Below are positions 55,589-64,000 of a DNA stretch of 64,000 bases, one piece after another. A program made the position numbers and the translations under genes. The stretch spans positions 48,186 to 112,185 of the forward strand of contig JACGCK010000148.1 in NCBI GenBank assembly GCA_014925825.1, given 5' to 3'. The DNA is from Pholiota molesta. Lineage: Eukaryota > Basidiomycota > Agaricomycetes > Agaricales > Strophariaceae. Numbering within the stretch: the stretch's first letter is position 1; each line of letters opens with the position of its first letter. The notes beneath the pieces were generated by a model, which saw nothing but the letters and a program-made list of their open reading frames with translations, did no database searches and had not been told where the DNA came from.

Positions 55589-57050
55589 TATTATGGGGAA
55601 TCGTTAAGGAGCAAAATACATCTCAATATCATTAAGTATATCTTTTATTCCTTTTTATTCATTATCTAAAGGAAAACTACAATGATGTTAGAATATTTCC
55701 TTCAACACTCTTTTTATCATTCGCAATGTTCCTTTCTACACTTGTACCATAGTCAGCTCTTTTCATTTTGATGTATAAATACTTGAGAATTCAGAGAACT
55801 TATGATTTTGACCACAAGTGAAGATGAGTTAAACTTTGATTCTTGCAACTGAGGACAGTTGTAATTTGTTCCCCGCAGATGTCAGGTGTCAATTTGTTTG
55901 GAGTAAAGTCCAAATCAAATCACTTACCTTCACTTAGCAAAATTAAACAATAATACTACAATCACCTGACTTATCAGATCACATGCACTATAAGAACTAT
56001 AAATCAAGCAGGCTGGATAAGCAAGGCTATGCAGATCTATAAATAGTTATACTGCTTACTGATCTAGAACTAATTATAAACAACTTGCTTACTGATTAAC
56101 CCACTTCCTGATCAAGCAATATGGCTTACTGATCAAGCAACACCTACAGCAACCAATGATGCAAAACTATGCTGGCTGATCAAAGCTATGCAAATAGTGC
56201 AATGATATGGCAACTAACTGTGCACAGCAGTGCTACTGGCACAACGGCATAGTAATGGACTGTGCAAAGCTATACAACAGCATAATGATTGATTAACAAA
56301 TACCAAATAACATAGTGTAGCCACAAAAGTAGAATTAGCATAAATAGTTGGTAGTTTTCCCCTTGAAATACAATTCACTCTCAATTCATTTTGACCCCCA
56401 CTTGCCTGAACTGACCGAAGTTGATCCCAAGTCTGATCAACTTCCACTTAAGTACTTAATCCCAAGTTTGATCAAATACATACTTCTTAAGAATTTGGTG
56501 TGATCCCAATCTGATCCACTTATGAACAAATACTTCCTACTGCTTAACTATTAGACTAGCGCAAATCTACATCTACTTCGAATTAACAGTTCAACTATAA
56601 TGAGTTGAACTTAACACATACTGAATTTCTAGAAAGTAAATGGTTACTTTCTCAGTCTTATACTCTTAACATCAATACTTCAAGCCACGAATATACTTAC
56701 ACACCAACTCTAACGATCTCTAGTCTCCTATCAACTTTGTTTCAATTACTACATATTTTGAAATAGTGTTAACTGGAACTAATTTCTGAGCATAATTGGA
56801 ATAACCCGAATAAAGTAAATTCTGGTGAAACTCAAGTGATTATCTTTTCACGCTGACAGCAGGTGCCATCTTTCAGACCACAAGCCCAATTGTCTCAATC
56901 AGCGGCAGTGTGACGACTGGCCCTTTATCCAGCCACATGTTGCAGGGACCTAGGGTCTGTACCAGATGGTAACGAGTCACCCTATCCCAGGGATCCAGCA
57001 CAAGGGTGTCTGGGGCATCACTTGAAGACTCTAAGTCATGGCCTAAACAT
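55589..57050. other. AT-rich non-coding region, possible LTR remnant
   Basis: No frame is supported. TGTCAGGTGTCAATTTG at about 55880 could start an LTR of the upstream Ty3 element, and CTGACAGCA near 56870 could end one, but there is no second copy in the window to prove it. 56000-56200 contains loose repeats of GCTTACTGATCAAGCAA-type sequence. Confidence 0.25.
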
Positions 57051-57131
57051 GGGCTGGTGGTGTAATGGTTAGCATGCTGTGCCTTGGAACCTTGGAGTGT
57101 GAGGTCCTGAGTTCAATCCCAGGCTGGTCCA
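57051..57131 (+). repeat. tRNA-like sequence, likely SINE-derived
   Basis: GGGCTGG (57051-57057) pairs over 7 bp (with wobbles) with CTGGTCC (57124-57130). The D arm TGGTGTAATGGTTAGCA fits a Pol III A box and forms a 4-bp stem, and GAGTTCAATCCC fits a B box. The T stem needs a bulge, and I find no proper anticodon stem-loop, so a functional tRNA is unlikely. A tRNA-derived SINE or decayed tRNA gene is preferred. Confidence 0.45.
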
Positions 57132-57377
57132 TGTTTTCGAGTATTCCCAGCTAGGCATCACAGACAGCCAGTGGAGGAAAAAGCTGAGCATCTGAAGCAG
57201 TCAGCAGAGAGGGCAGCACTGGCAGCATGCTTCACTGTTGTTTTTGGAAGCATATGAGTCGTCTTCTTGATATTTTTTCCTGATGCTCAGACTCGTATTT
57301 CAGCATCTAGCAGACCCCATCATACTTGCCATCCATGACTGTCCCTCCTGGCCAAAGTGGGTACTTGAGGACACTGG

Positions 57378-57780
57378 TGTTAAGACTTCGAGCCTAACAC
57401 ATGTAGATGATCTATTGATAGATATCCACGTGTGGCAACAGTCTTAGAGACTCTGAGTGAGACGCACTAAACACTAAGGCTTGTCATAGCCTTGAAGATG
57501 CTTATGTGGTCGAGCGAAGAGTTTAGGAGAAGAGAACAATCGAATAAAGAATGAGATGAGGAATTTACAGGACCTTCCTACAATATTTATACTACGAGAT
57601 GGTGGCTACGCACTGTCTAAGAAACACGTATCGATTGTTCATATGAAACACGTATCAGATGTGAAACACGTATCAAGTATGAAACACGTATCAAGGAAAT
57701 GAAAGGGGGGGCGCAGCCCAAGAGATATAGTCCATAGTTGATAAGAGAAATGAAACAGGGGAGGTGCGGCGAGGCAATCA
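57378..57780 (-). repeat. 3' LTR of Ty3 element 2
   Basis: The outer end is fixed by the repeated TGTTAAGACTTCG. The inner end is estimated at GGCAATCA (about 57780), which gives TG...CA ends on the plus reading. It contains four copies of AAACACGTATC spaced 18-24 bp between 57622 and 57692. The inner boundary is uncertain by tens of bases because the other LTR is outside the window. Confidence 0.6.
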
Positions 57781-57821
57781 TAACATTACCTCTGGTTCAG
57801 CCTCGAAGCCTCTGGATCGAT

Positions 57822-58567
57822 CTAGGTGGATCGTCGTCTGGTGAGTCGAATAGGACAGTCACGTCGAATATGCCCTTCTTCGTTGCAATAGAAGCATCGT
57901 TGCTGTCGTGGGTTAGCTCGTCGTTGAGTTCTTGCATTTCTGGTGACTCCCATGGGAACTGTTCGTATATTCTGTGCGATTCCATCAACCAGGTCTCGAA
58001 TGAATATCGTTTGGTGTTCACGGTTGTCGACAACGGTGCTGGTGGGAGAGTGGATAAGGGATGGCATCGATGGGGATGGAGTGATGTTGGGATCTTCTGG
58101 TTCTGAGTCCGAGTCCGAGTCACTAATGACGATCACTTCGCGATTGATTGGGATTGGGGTGTTGGGAGTGGCGAGCCTGGTTCTGGTGATTCGGGTGGTG
58201 TTTCGAAGTGTTCCTCTTCTTCAGGAAGAACACTGTTGTGGCCTGGGTTGTATGGGGGTGAATCAAGTGGGAGGGGAGTGTAAAAGAAGGGAGCGGTAAA
58301 CTCTGGGATCAACATAGAAAGAAGGTAGTCATAGTTATCGCTGGCCATTTGTTTGACTCTTTCATATTCACGGCGGGTGTTTTCGAGCATTCGTTTGACT
58401 CTTTCGTATTCGCGGAGGGTGTTTATTCCATGGGCATCAATGTTGAACTGGAGTTGTATGGCCCAAATGAGTTCGGGTTGAGAATCGGGAATATAGCTGA
58501 GGAGTCGTCGTTGGTCTTCAGCGTCGTAGGTTATGGTGGTGAATTGTCCATAGTCCAAGTTCTCCAT
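57822..58567 (-). pseudogene. Ty3 element 2, extra ORF with CCHC zinc knuckle downstream of pol
   Basis: From Met 58567: MENLDYGQFTTITYDAEDQR, then a duplicated helical motif (REYERVKRMLENTRREYERV), a Pro-rich stretch and, after a frameshift near 58140, VIVISDSDSDSEPEDPN and QQRCFYCNEEGHIRRDCP, a canonical Cys-x2-Cys-x4-His-x4-Cys zinc knuckle near the C-terminus (about 57850). Total about 245 residues. It lies between the chromodomain end and the 3' LTR in the same orientation as pol, the position of env or accessory genes. A zinc knuckle suggests nucleic-acid binding. It is not a duplicate of the gag knuckle, which is at about 62790. Confidence 0.6.
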
Positions 58568-58853
58568 GGTCGACTAGTTGGGTTGCGATTTCGATGAGGA
58601 TATCAGAGAGGAGACGGCCTTTTTAAGCTGTTTGAATGACCGTTTGACTGTGAGGGTGCGTTTTGGTGAGCCAGGCACGTTGATTAGGTGAGGTGTCTGC
58701 AGAGTTGGTATAATTGATCTTCTATTGGGGGTGGGAGTGGCGTTTCAAACTTTGGCACTGGTGGTATTGGCAGTGGGAGATTTAGGAAATAGCGCGCAGC
58801 ATCGCGTGCATAGTAGTGGATATCATTGTCTTCTTCTTCAGGATTGTGATTGA

Positions 58854-59324
58854 TTATCTTTTCAATTTGATTGGTTCCATGCTGACATCCTGATCACAGT
58901 TGTCGTTTGGGGCATGCTGTGTGATGGGGTGTGCTCGTTGGTACTCGTCAAGAATATCTTGGGCGTTCTTGAATGATGTGGCAGTTTGCCATGTGTTTTC
59001 GGAGTTCGGATATCCAACCCATTTGACTTGATATTCCCATTTGTTGCCTCGTGATCGATGTCGTAGGATCTTCTCGATTTCATATTCTGCTTCTCCGTCG
59101 ATGATGTCTGGTCTGGGGTTGTGATTATGTTTTCCATATATATCATTCTCGATGTAAGGTTTCAGAAGGATGGCGTGGAAGTTATCGTGTAGTTTCCATC
59201 CAGGATCGAGTTTGAGCTTGTATGTCAGTTGATTTGGATAGGCTTTAAGGATTTGCATGGTCCAATTCGTTGGGGTTTCAGTTTCTTGTTGTCCATTGTT
59301 TTCAGGTTCTTCATTGATAACCAT
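58854..59324 (-). pseudogene. Ty3 element 2, integrase C-terminus and chromodomain
   Basis: Reads YPNQLTYKLKLDPGWKLHDN, FHAILLKPYIENDIYG (integrase C-terminal SH3-like GPF-type region), then the chromodomain EYEIEKILRHRSRGNKWEYQ, VKWVGYPNSENTWQTATSFK, NAQDILDEYQ, with the aromatic positions Y, W and W expected for histone-methyl-lysine recognition. It ends near 58854. Chromodomains steer integration to heterochromatin in chromoviruses. Confidence 0.8.
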
Positions 59325-60262
59325 ACGAGATCTCCTTCCTTAAATGGTTGAAGCCGTCTTGCTTCTTTCATTCAGCCATCTTTGCCCGTGCGAATTCATG
59401 TGCTGCTAGGGCTTCATTTCTGTCTTGTTCTAGTTTCTTGTGTCGTTCTTCTACTGATGGGAATTTCGTATATTGGTAGGGAAGAGGGTAGGGTTTTGGC
59501 GTTGATCCATACATGAGTTCAAATGGGGTGTGTTTCCTGTCTGCATGTCTTCGATTGTTATGTGTGAATTCGACAAGTTTGATATTGTCAAGCCATGTTT
59601 CTGGTTATTGGAGCAGTAGATCGATAGATATGCTTCAATTTCTTGGTTATATTGTTCTGTCGTTCCATCACTTTGTGGGTGATAAGCCGTCGATAGGAAG
59701 GAATCCGTTTCTAATGTCTTCTTTAGGAGTTCTCTAAATGCTCTTGCTGCAAATTGGGGTCCTCTGTCTGATGTGATTGAGTCTGGGCATCCAAATCTTG
59801 AGTATAGATTGTCCAATAGAAGTTGTGCGGTGGTTTCTTCATCGATGTTTTTGGAACAAGGGATGATAATTACCCCCTTCATATGGCGATAGTCCACTAT
59901 CGATAAAATTGAGTCGAATCCTTGGATTGGTGGGAGGTCAGTTAAGAAATCCATGGAGCAATTAGCGAATGGTCTTGTGTTAACTGCTTTTGGGGTTGGT
60001 TGCAATGCAGGGTTTGCAGGATGTCTATGATTTTAAATTGTTGACATAGGGGGCATCCTTCCACGTATTTCTTGATGTAGTTTCGCATTTGTGGCCAGAA
60101 ATAATGTTCTCGGATTGCATTGAAAGTTTCGAGTTCTCCTGGATGTCCTGCTGTTCTTGAGTCGTGGTATTGTCGTGTGATTTCTCTTCTAAGTTGTCCG
60201 TCATTTGGAATATAGACTTTGTTTTTGAAGAAGAGGACATTTTGTCCTTTGAATTCTTCCAC
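59325..60262 (-). pseudogene. Ty3 element 2, integrase zinc and catalytic domains
   Basis: The N-terminal HHCC region (REITRQYHDSRTAGHPGELE, YVEGCPLCQQFKI) lies at 60040-60262. After a frame change the core follows: NCSMDFLTDLPP (first Asp), ITSDRGPQFAARAF (second Asp), STAYHPQSDGTTEQYNQEIE (catalytic Glu). VDYRHMKGVI replaces the usual VDHGLTKGVI. The frame is lost after about 59570, and the linker to the chromodomain needs frameshifts. Confidence 0.8.
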
Positions 60263-60324
60263 TCTCCAGTCATGGAGTGTGTTCTTTAGTTCTGTCAGTC
60301 CCTCTTTCTTGAGAGCTTCAAGTG

Positions 60325-61600
60325 CTATTGTTGCATCGGTGTCGTAATTTTTGAATTTGCGATCTTGTCTTGTAGATCCAGATCGATCATATTCACGAAT
60401 AATCGTTCGGGTAACATTGTGACATTGTCATTGTCATTATCAGTGGTGGGAATGTGATCTGCTCTTCTTGATAGTAGATCTGCTATGATCATTTGTGCCC
60501 CGGGTTTGTGTACAAGGTCTATATCGAATTCCGACAGGGTTTGTGTCCATCTCGCTTGTCGTCTGTTGAGTTTTTGTGGTGACCTCCAGTAGGTTAGATT
60601 CTTGTGGTCTGAGTATATCCGTGTGGTATGTCGTCCTCCTTGGATAAAGTGTTGCCATGCTTCAAGTGCACGAATCATGGCAAGCAGTTCTCGGTCATAT
60701 ACTTCATAGTTCCGTTCCGTTTCAGAAAATGTTTTTGATAAGAATGCAACTGGGTGTCTGGAATCCATTGGTGTCGGTTTGTGTTAGAACAGCTCCATAT
60801 GCATATTTGGAGGCGTCACATTCTATTTGGAATGGTCTGGTTTGATCTGGCATTGCTAATACGGGTTCTTCGGTGAATTTCCGTTTTAGCTTCTCAAATG
60901 CTTGGTTTCGTGCTGGTGTCCAGGCAAATGGTTCATTCTTCCTTAAGAGTTCATGCAGTGGTTGTGCGTGTTTTGAGTAGTCTTTGATGAATTTCCTATA
61001 GAAGTTTCCAAATCCTAAGAATGATCGTACATTCTTGACTGTTTTTGGTGTCGGCCATTCTTTGAGTCCTTGGAGTTTGGCTGGGTCCATTGCAATGTGT
61101 CCTTCTTTAAGGATAAGCCCAAGGTATTCGATGGATGTGACACAGAACAAGCATTTTTCTGGTTTCAGGAATAGATCATTTTCTTGTAGGATCTTTAATA
61201 CTCATTTCGTGAGTTCTTTCAGGTGATCTTTAGTTTGTGAAAAGATCAGGATATCATCTATGTAGACGATAACAAATCCTTCAAGGATCAGTTCTCGGAA
61301 TATTGAATCCATAAAGGCTTGAAATGTAGCTGGACTGTTATTCATTCCAAAGAACATGACTGTTGGTTTGAAGAGTCCTCGGTTGGTTTTGAAGGCAGCT
61401 TTCCACTTATCTCCCTTGTTGATGTGGATGTTGTTGTATCCCCATCATACATCAAATTTTGTGAAATATTTCGGTTTCTTGTTTCCTATTTTGTCGATGA
61501 TTTCTGAAATTAAGGGGAGTGGATATTGGTTTCGGATTGTTCCTTCATTGAGTTTGCAATAGTCTTGGACAGGTCTGAGCTTTCCATCTTTCTTGTTTAT
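60325..61600 (-). pseudogene. Ty3 element 2, reverse transcriptase and RNase H
   Basis: RT: TKFDV (first catalytic Asp) followed directly by TGA at 61445-61447, then WGYNN; FFGMNNSPATFQAFMDS; VIVYIDDILIFSQ at 61240-61278; a second TGA at 61202-61204; CLFCVTSIEYLGLILKEGHI; FLGFGNFYRKFIKDYSKHAQ. RNase H: FQIECDASKYAYGAVLTQ, VAFLSKTFSETERNYEVYDR, ELLAMIRALEAWQHFIQGGR, IYSDHKNLTYW, DIDLVHKPGAQMIIADLLSR. Catalytic residues are intact apart from the stops and one frameshift near 60745. Confidence 0.85.
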
Positions 61601-62514
61601 GAAAAAGAATGGTGATGCCATCGGAGATTTCGAAGGTCTGATATATCCTTTCTTGGTTTGTTCTTCGATGAAGTTGTCGAGTTCTTTTGTTCTTCTGGAG
61701 AGAGATTGTATATTTTGCAGTCTTTTGGTTTAAAATCTGGTTTGAGATCAATGGCGTGATCCCAAGGTCGTCGGGCTGGGAATCGGTCTGAGGATTCCTT
61801 TCGAAATATGTCCAAGAATTCGTGGTATTCTTTTGGAATCTGTTGTTCGATTGGTATGTTGTCTTTTTTGATGTTGTATTTTTCAGCTAATTCCTGTGCA
61901 ATTGTTCTTATCTGAAAATCATCATTGATTTCGTCTTTGTCCAGTTCTGCTTCTAACAGATTGATAAGGATCGGGTGTTTCTGCGGTTTTGAGAACCGGC
62001 TATTCTTCGATTTTGATCTGGGATCCAGATTTTTTTCTGCAGCATTGTGCGCTGGCTTATTTTGAATTTTGGGCTGGGTTCCAGTGTCTTTTTTAGTTTG
62101 TTTCCAGGATATCTCTCCTGTTTTCCAGTCGATCATTGGGTTATTATGTCGGAACCATGGTAGTCCCAAGATGATTTTTTGTTTTCCTAGTCTGGTGATG
62201 TAGAATTTCTCCCATGTTTGTTTTCCTCCAATGGTGGTTAGGAGTTTCACATAATGGGTGATTGTTCCTTTCTTGTTCTTCGTTCCATCTACATTGTAGA
62301 CATCGATTGGTTGCATGGGAATTTTAGTGATTCGTTTCTTTTGGACATAGTCACTGTCGATAAAATTTCCGGTGGCTCCTGTGTCTCCAAGAGCTTTGTC
62401 TCTGACGATTTTCGAATTGCACTGCAATTGAAGCGAAAGTGGGATATATATAGATTTGCGATCCAGTCGCGCAGTAACTACAGACACAATGTTCAGTACA
62501 AGAGGCCATGACAT
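61597..62514 (-). pseudogene. Ty3 element 2, protease and RT N-terminus
   Basis: ALGDTGATGNFIDSDYV carries the aspartic protease D-T-G-A motif (about 62385), followed by KIILGLPWFRHNNPMIDWKT, the closing ILGLPWLxxxNPxIDW signature. The linker leads to [40 protein letters not shown] and YNLSPEEQ, the standard entry into RT, where the frame is lost near 61690. In the particle the protease would cut Gag-Pol; this copy cannot make a full polyprotein. Confidence 0.8.
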
Positions 62515-63967
62515 CAGTACATGCCTCTTCTTTAAAAATCCAATCCTTCATCGTCATTGTCCTTTGTGGATTCAGGTGGTCCCAGACGGAACCCTTCATC
62601 GTACAATTCATCTTGCTGTTCATCTGTCATGGATCGGATGGCTTGCACCATCTCCTTTCGGGTCCATTTGCGAGGTTCTTGTCGCTCCTCGTAGGAGCGT
62701 GGTAAGGGCATATGGGAGCGGCTGTGGTCTTCTTTCATCCATGCGGCGGTAGTCGGTCTTCTTCGAGTCTGGACAATTGCGACCGATGTGGCCTCATTTG
62801 TGGCACTTAAAGCATAGTCCATTTTTGAAATGGTTGTTGCGTTCTTTGTCCGTCAGGACTCTGTCAATTTCCATGGGTTCCCCCATGTACTCTTTTCATG
62901 GCGCCGATTTCGTCTTCGTCTCGGGCCAATAGTAATAACTACCACTGTCTTTGCCTCTGTCCGAGTATGGCCTTGTCTGCTGTTGACGACGGTTGTGGTT
63001 GTCATCAAAATTCATGCGTCTTGCAGCATTATCGCAGTGATAGCATGGTCCTGAAGCTCTCGTAATGTAGAGACTTCTGGCCACATGCTAACTCAGTATC
63101 GTATGTCTCGGGGAAGGGATCGTTCGAATTTGCGCATGAGGTCTGTGTTGGATTCGATTCCAGCACGCGCGGCCAATGTATTGAATCTGCAACATGTCTT
63201 CAGCTTTTCCATTCTCCATCCAGAGAGTGACGAGTTCCTGTAGGCGGTTCGTGCTGTGTTTGCTGAAAAAAAGGTTTCTTGACTTCTTTTTCAAAATCTT
63301 CGAATTTTCCTAGATCATATATTTTTGAACCTGAGGTGCTCTTCTTCTTTTGTCTGCTAAAAAGGAGTTTCTCCATTGAAGCGCTCCACCCTTGGTCATG
63401 TAGCTGAGAACCCAGGCAATGATATCTTGGTCATCAAGGTTCTTATGGGCGTTGGTGAGTATGTATAGCTCCACACTTTGCCAGAAGTGTTCGAACTTGG
63501 CTCGTTCCCATCGTAGGGGTCTGGTTCCTTGTGTTTGAGCCCCTTCTTTTCCGTCGAGGGTTCTACTTGGGACATAGGTTGAACCTGACTGTTTTCTTCT
63601 GGGAATTCGAGGTTTTGGAGCTGCTGAGTGAGGTTTTCTTCGGTTTCTTCTGCGATCGCAGATTGATACGGTTCTGTCGATTGACTACTGAATGAGCCGG
63701 GTGTGGCAGTAGTGGTTGTTGATGATTGGCTTGGCGAAGTTGGTCTAGAAAACGGAAGTGTCGGTAGGAATGGTTCGTTTGGAAAAAATGAGTCGTGTTC
63801 AGTTGTGTTCGTCGGATTCGGGGTGGTAAAGATTGAATTTCCAAAAGGGGATGTTTATACTGGGGTGATTCCGAGGCCAGTCGGAATAGTCGGGGATGTC
63901 TGTCGGGTCCGTGGTGGTCGATTGGGTTGGCTGCCGTTGGTATTGGCGAGCCGGATTGGGATCTCAA
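62515..63967 (-). pseudogene. Ty3 element 2, gag region, frameshifted
   Basis: Begins just inside the 5' LTR; low-complexity Ser/Thr/Pro/Gln sequence is followed in changing frames by a capsid-like core (FEHFWQSVELYILTNAHKNL, DDQDIIAWVLSYMTKGGA near 63380-63490). The zinc knuckle CFKCHK-stop-GHIGRNCP at about 62775-62815 contains an in-frame TGA at 62794-62796. The last part (RKEMVQAIRSMTDEQQDELY) links to protease. At least three frame changes are needed. Confidence 0.6.
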
Positions 63968-63972
63968 TCTTT

Positions 63973-64000
63973 TGTTAAGACTTCGAGCCTAACACGTGTA
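63973..64000 (-). repeat. 5' LTR of Ty3 element 2, only its inner 28 bp in window
   Basis: TGTTAAGACTTCGAGCCTAA continues as CACGTGTA to the window end and matches 57378-57405 except for one base (CACGTG versus CACATG). The first bases inside the element (minus strand AAAGATTGAGATCCC) should be the primer-binding site, but I cannot assign its tRNA. Confidence 0.75.

Larger units (their letters stand above)
57378..64000 (-). mobile_element. Ty3 chromovirus (element 2), minus strand, runs off right edge
   Basis: TGTTAAGACTTCGAGCCTAA starts at 57378 and again at 63973, marking the two LTRs; the right one continues past the window. Between them, on the minus strand, lie gag, zinc knuckle, protease, RT, RNase H, integrase, chromodomain and an extra ORF before the 3' LTR. 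Several frameshifts and in-frame TGA codons make this copy inactive, though each domain is easy to read. A probable target half-site is ACTGG at 57373-57377. Confidence 0.85.

Noticed and set aside
55880..56870. A roughly 990-bp LTR for Ty3 element 1
   Set aside because: TG-like and CA-like ends can be picked, but no second copy exists in the window; left as a possibility only.
1..64000. CRISPR arrays, bacterial operons, ribosome-binding sites, rRNA
   Set aside because: Nothing of this kind is visible; introns and element types indicate a fungal nuclear genome.

Overview
The window looks like a transposon-dense stretch of an agaricomycete (basidiomycete mushroom) nuclear genome. The basis is spliceosomal introns of about 55-70 nt, a DUF6589-type protein, a Plavaka-type transposase remnant, F-box and NACHT/STAND family fragments, and Ty1/copia and Ty3 families of the kinds common in Agaricomycetes. 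These assignments come from reading the translations, not from a database search. Few single-copy host genes are intact; most of the 64 kb is a nest of elements inside elements.

Layout. 1-2093: broken DUF6589 gene. 2.3-3.9 kb: truncated foldback arm abutting a Ty3 gag and 5' LTR. 3.87-11.7 kb: a STAND NTPase gene split by copia element 1 (4030-10434, TSD CTTTA, identical 412-bp LTRs), itself split by a 1002-bp hAT-type element (7584-8585, 8-bp TSD). 11.9-17.6 kb: one small ORF, minisatellites, a tRNA-like sequence, decayed repeat modules and an F-box gene copy. 17.94-25.63 kb: an inverted duplication with arms of about 3.7 kb carrying a divergent pair of one five-exon gene. Its right arm is cut by copia element 2 (25636-34569, TSD AAAAT, 343-bp LTRs differing at one base), and the arm resumes at about 34626-34745. 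Copia 2 is split by a 3.48-kb near-perfect palindrome (27040-30520). 35.8-41.7 kb: an F-box gene apparently split by a LINE (about 36750-40660). 41.9-43.05 kb: an Ala/Pro-rich ORF. 43.76-44.07 kb: Plavaka C-terminus. 44.08-48.84 kb: a second, related foldback element. 49.5-55.6 kb: a decayed Ty3 element with two small TA-flanked insertions and an extra 3' ORF. 57.38-64 kb: a Ty3 chromovirus on the minus strand with an extra zinc-knuckle ORF downstream of the chromodomain; it runs off the right edge.

Most unusual observations. (1) Both copia LTRs, though unrelated in sequence, have the same architecture: TATA-like box, segment A, a 58-59 nt GT...AG intron-like spacer, segment B, GGTAG, then A and B again joined exactly as if that spacer had been spliced out, and then the primer-binding site. 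(2) The LINE has domain order endonuclease, RNase H, reverse transcriptase. (3) The 17.9-25.6 kb inverted duplication carries a 359-aa five-exon gene with an E-x-K signature suggestive of a PD-(D/E)XK fold. (4) Both Ty3 elements carry additional ORFs after integrase. (5) In-frame stops in the Ty3 elements are repeatedly TGA where Arg (CGA) is expected, consistent with CpG deamination.
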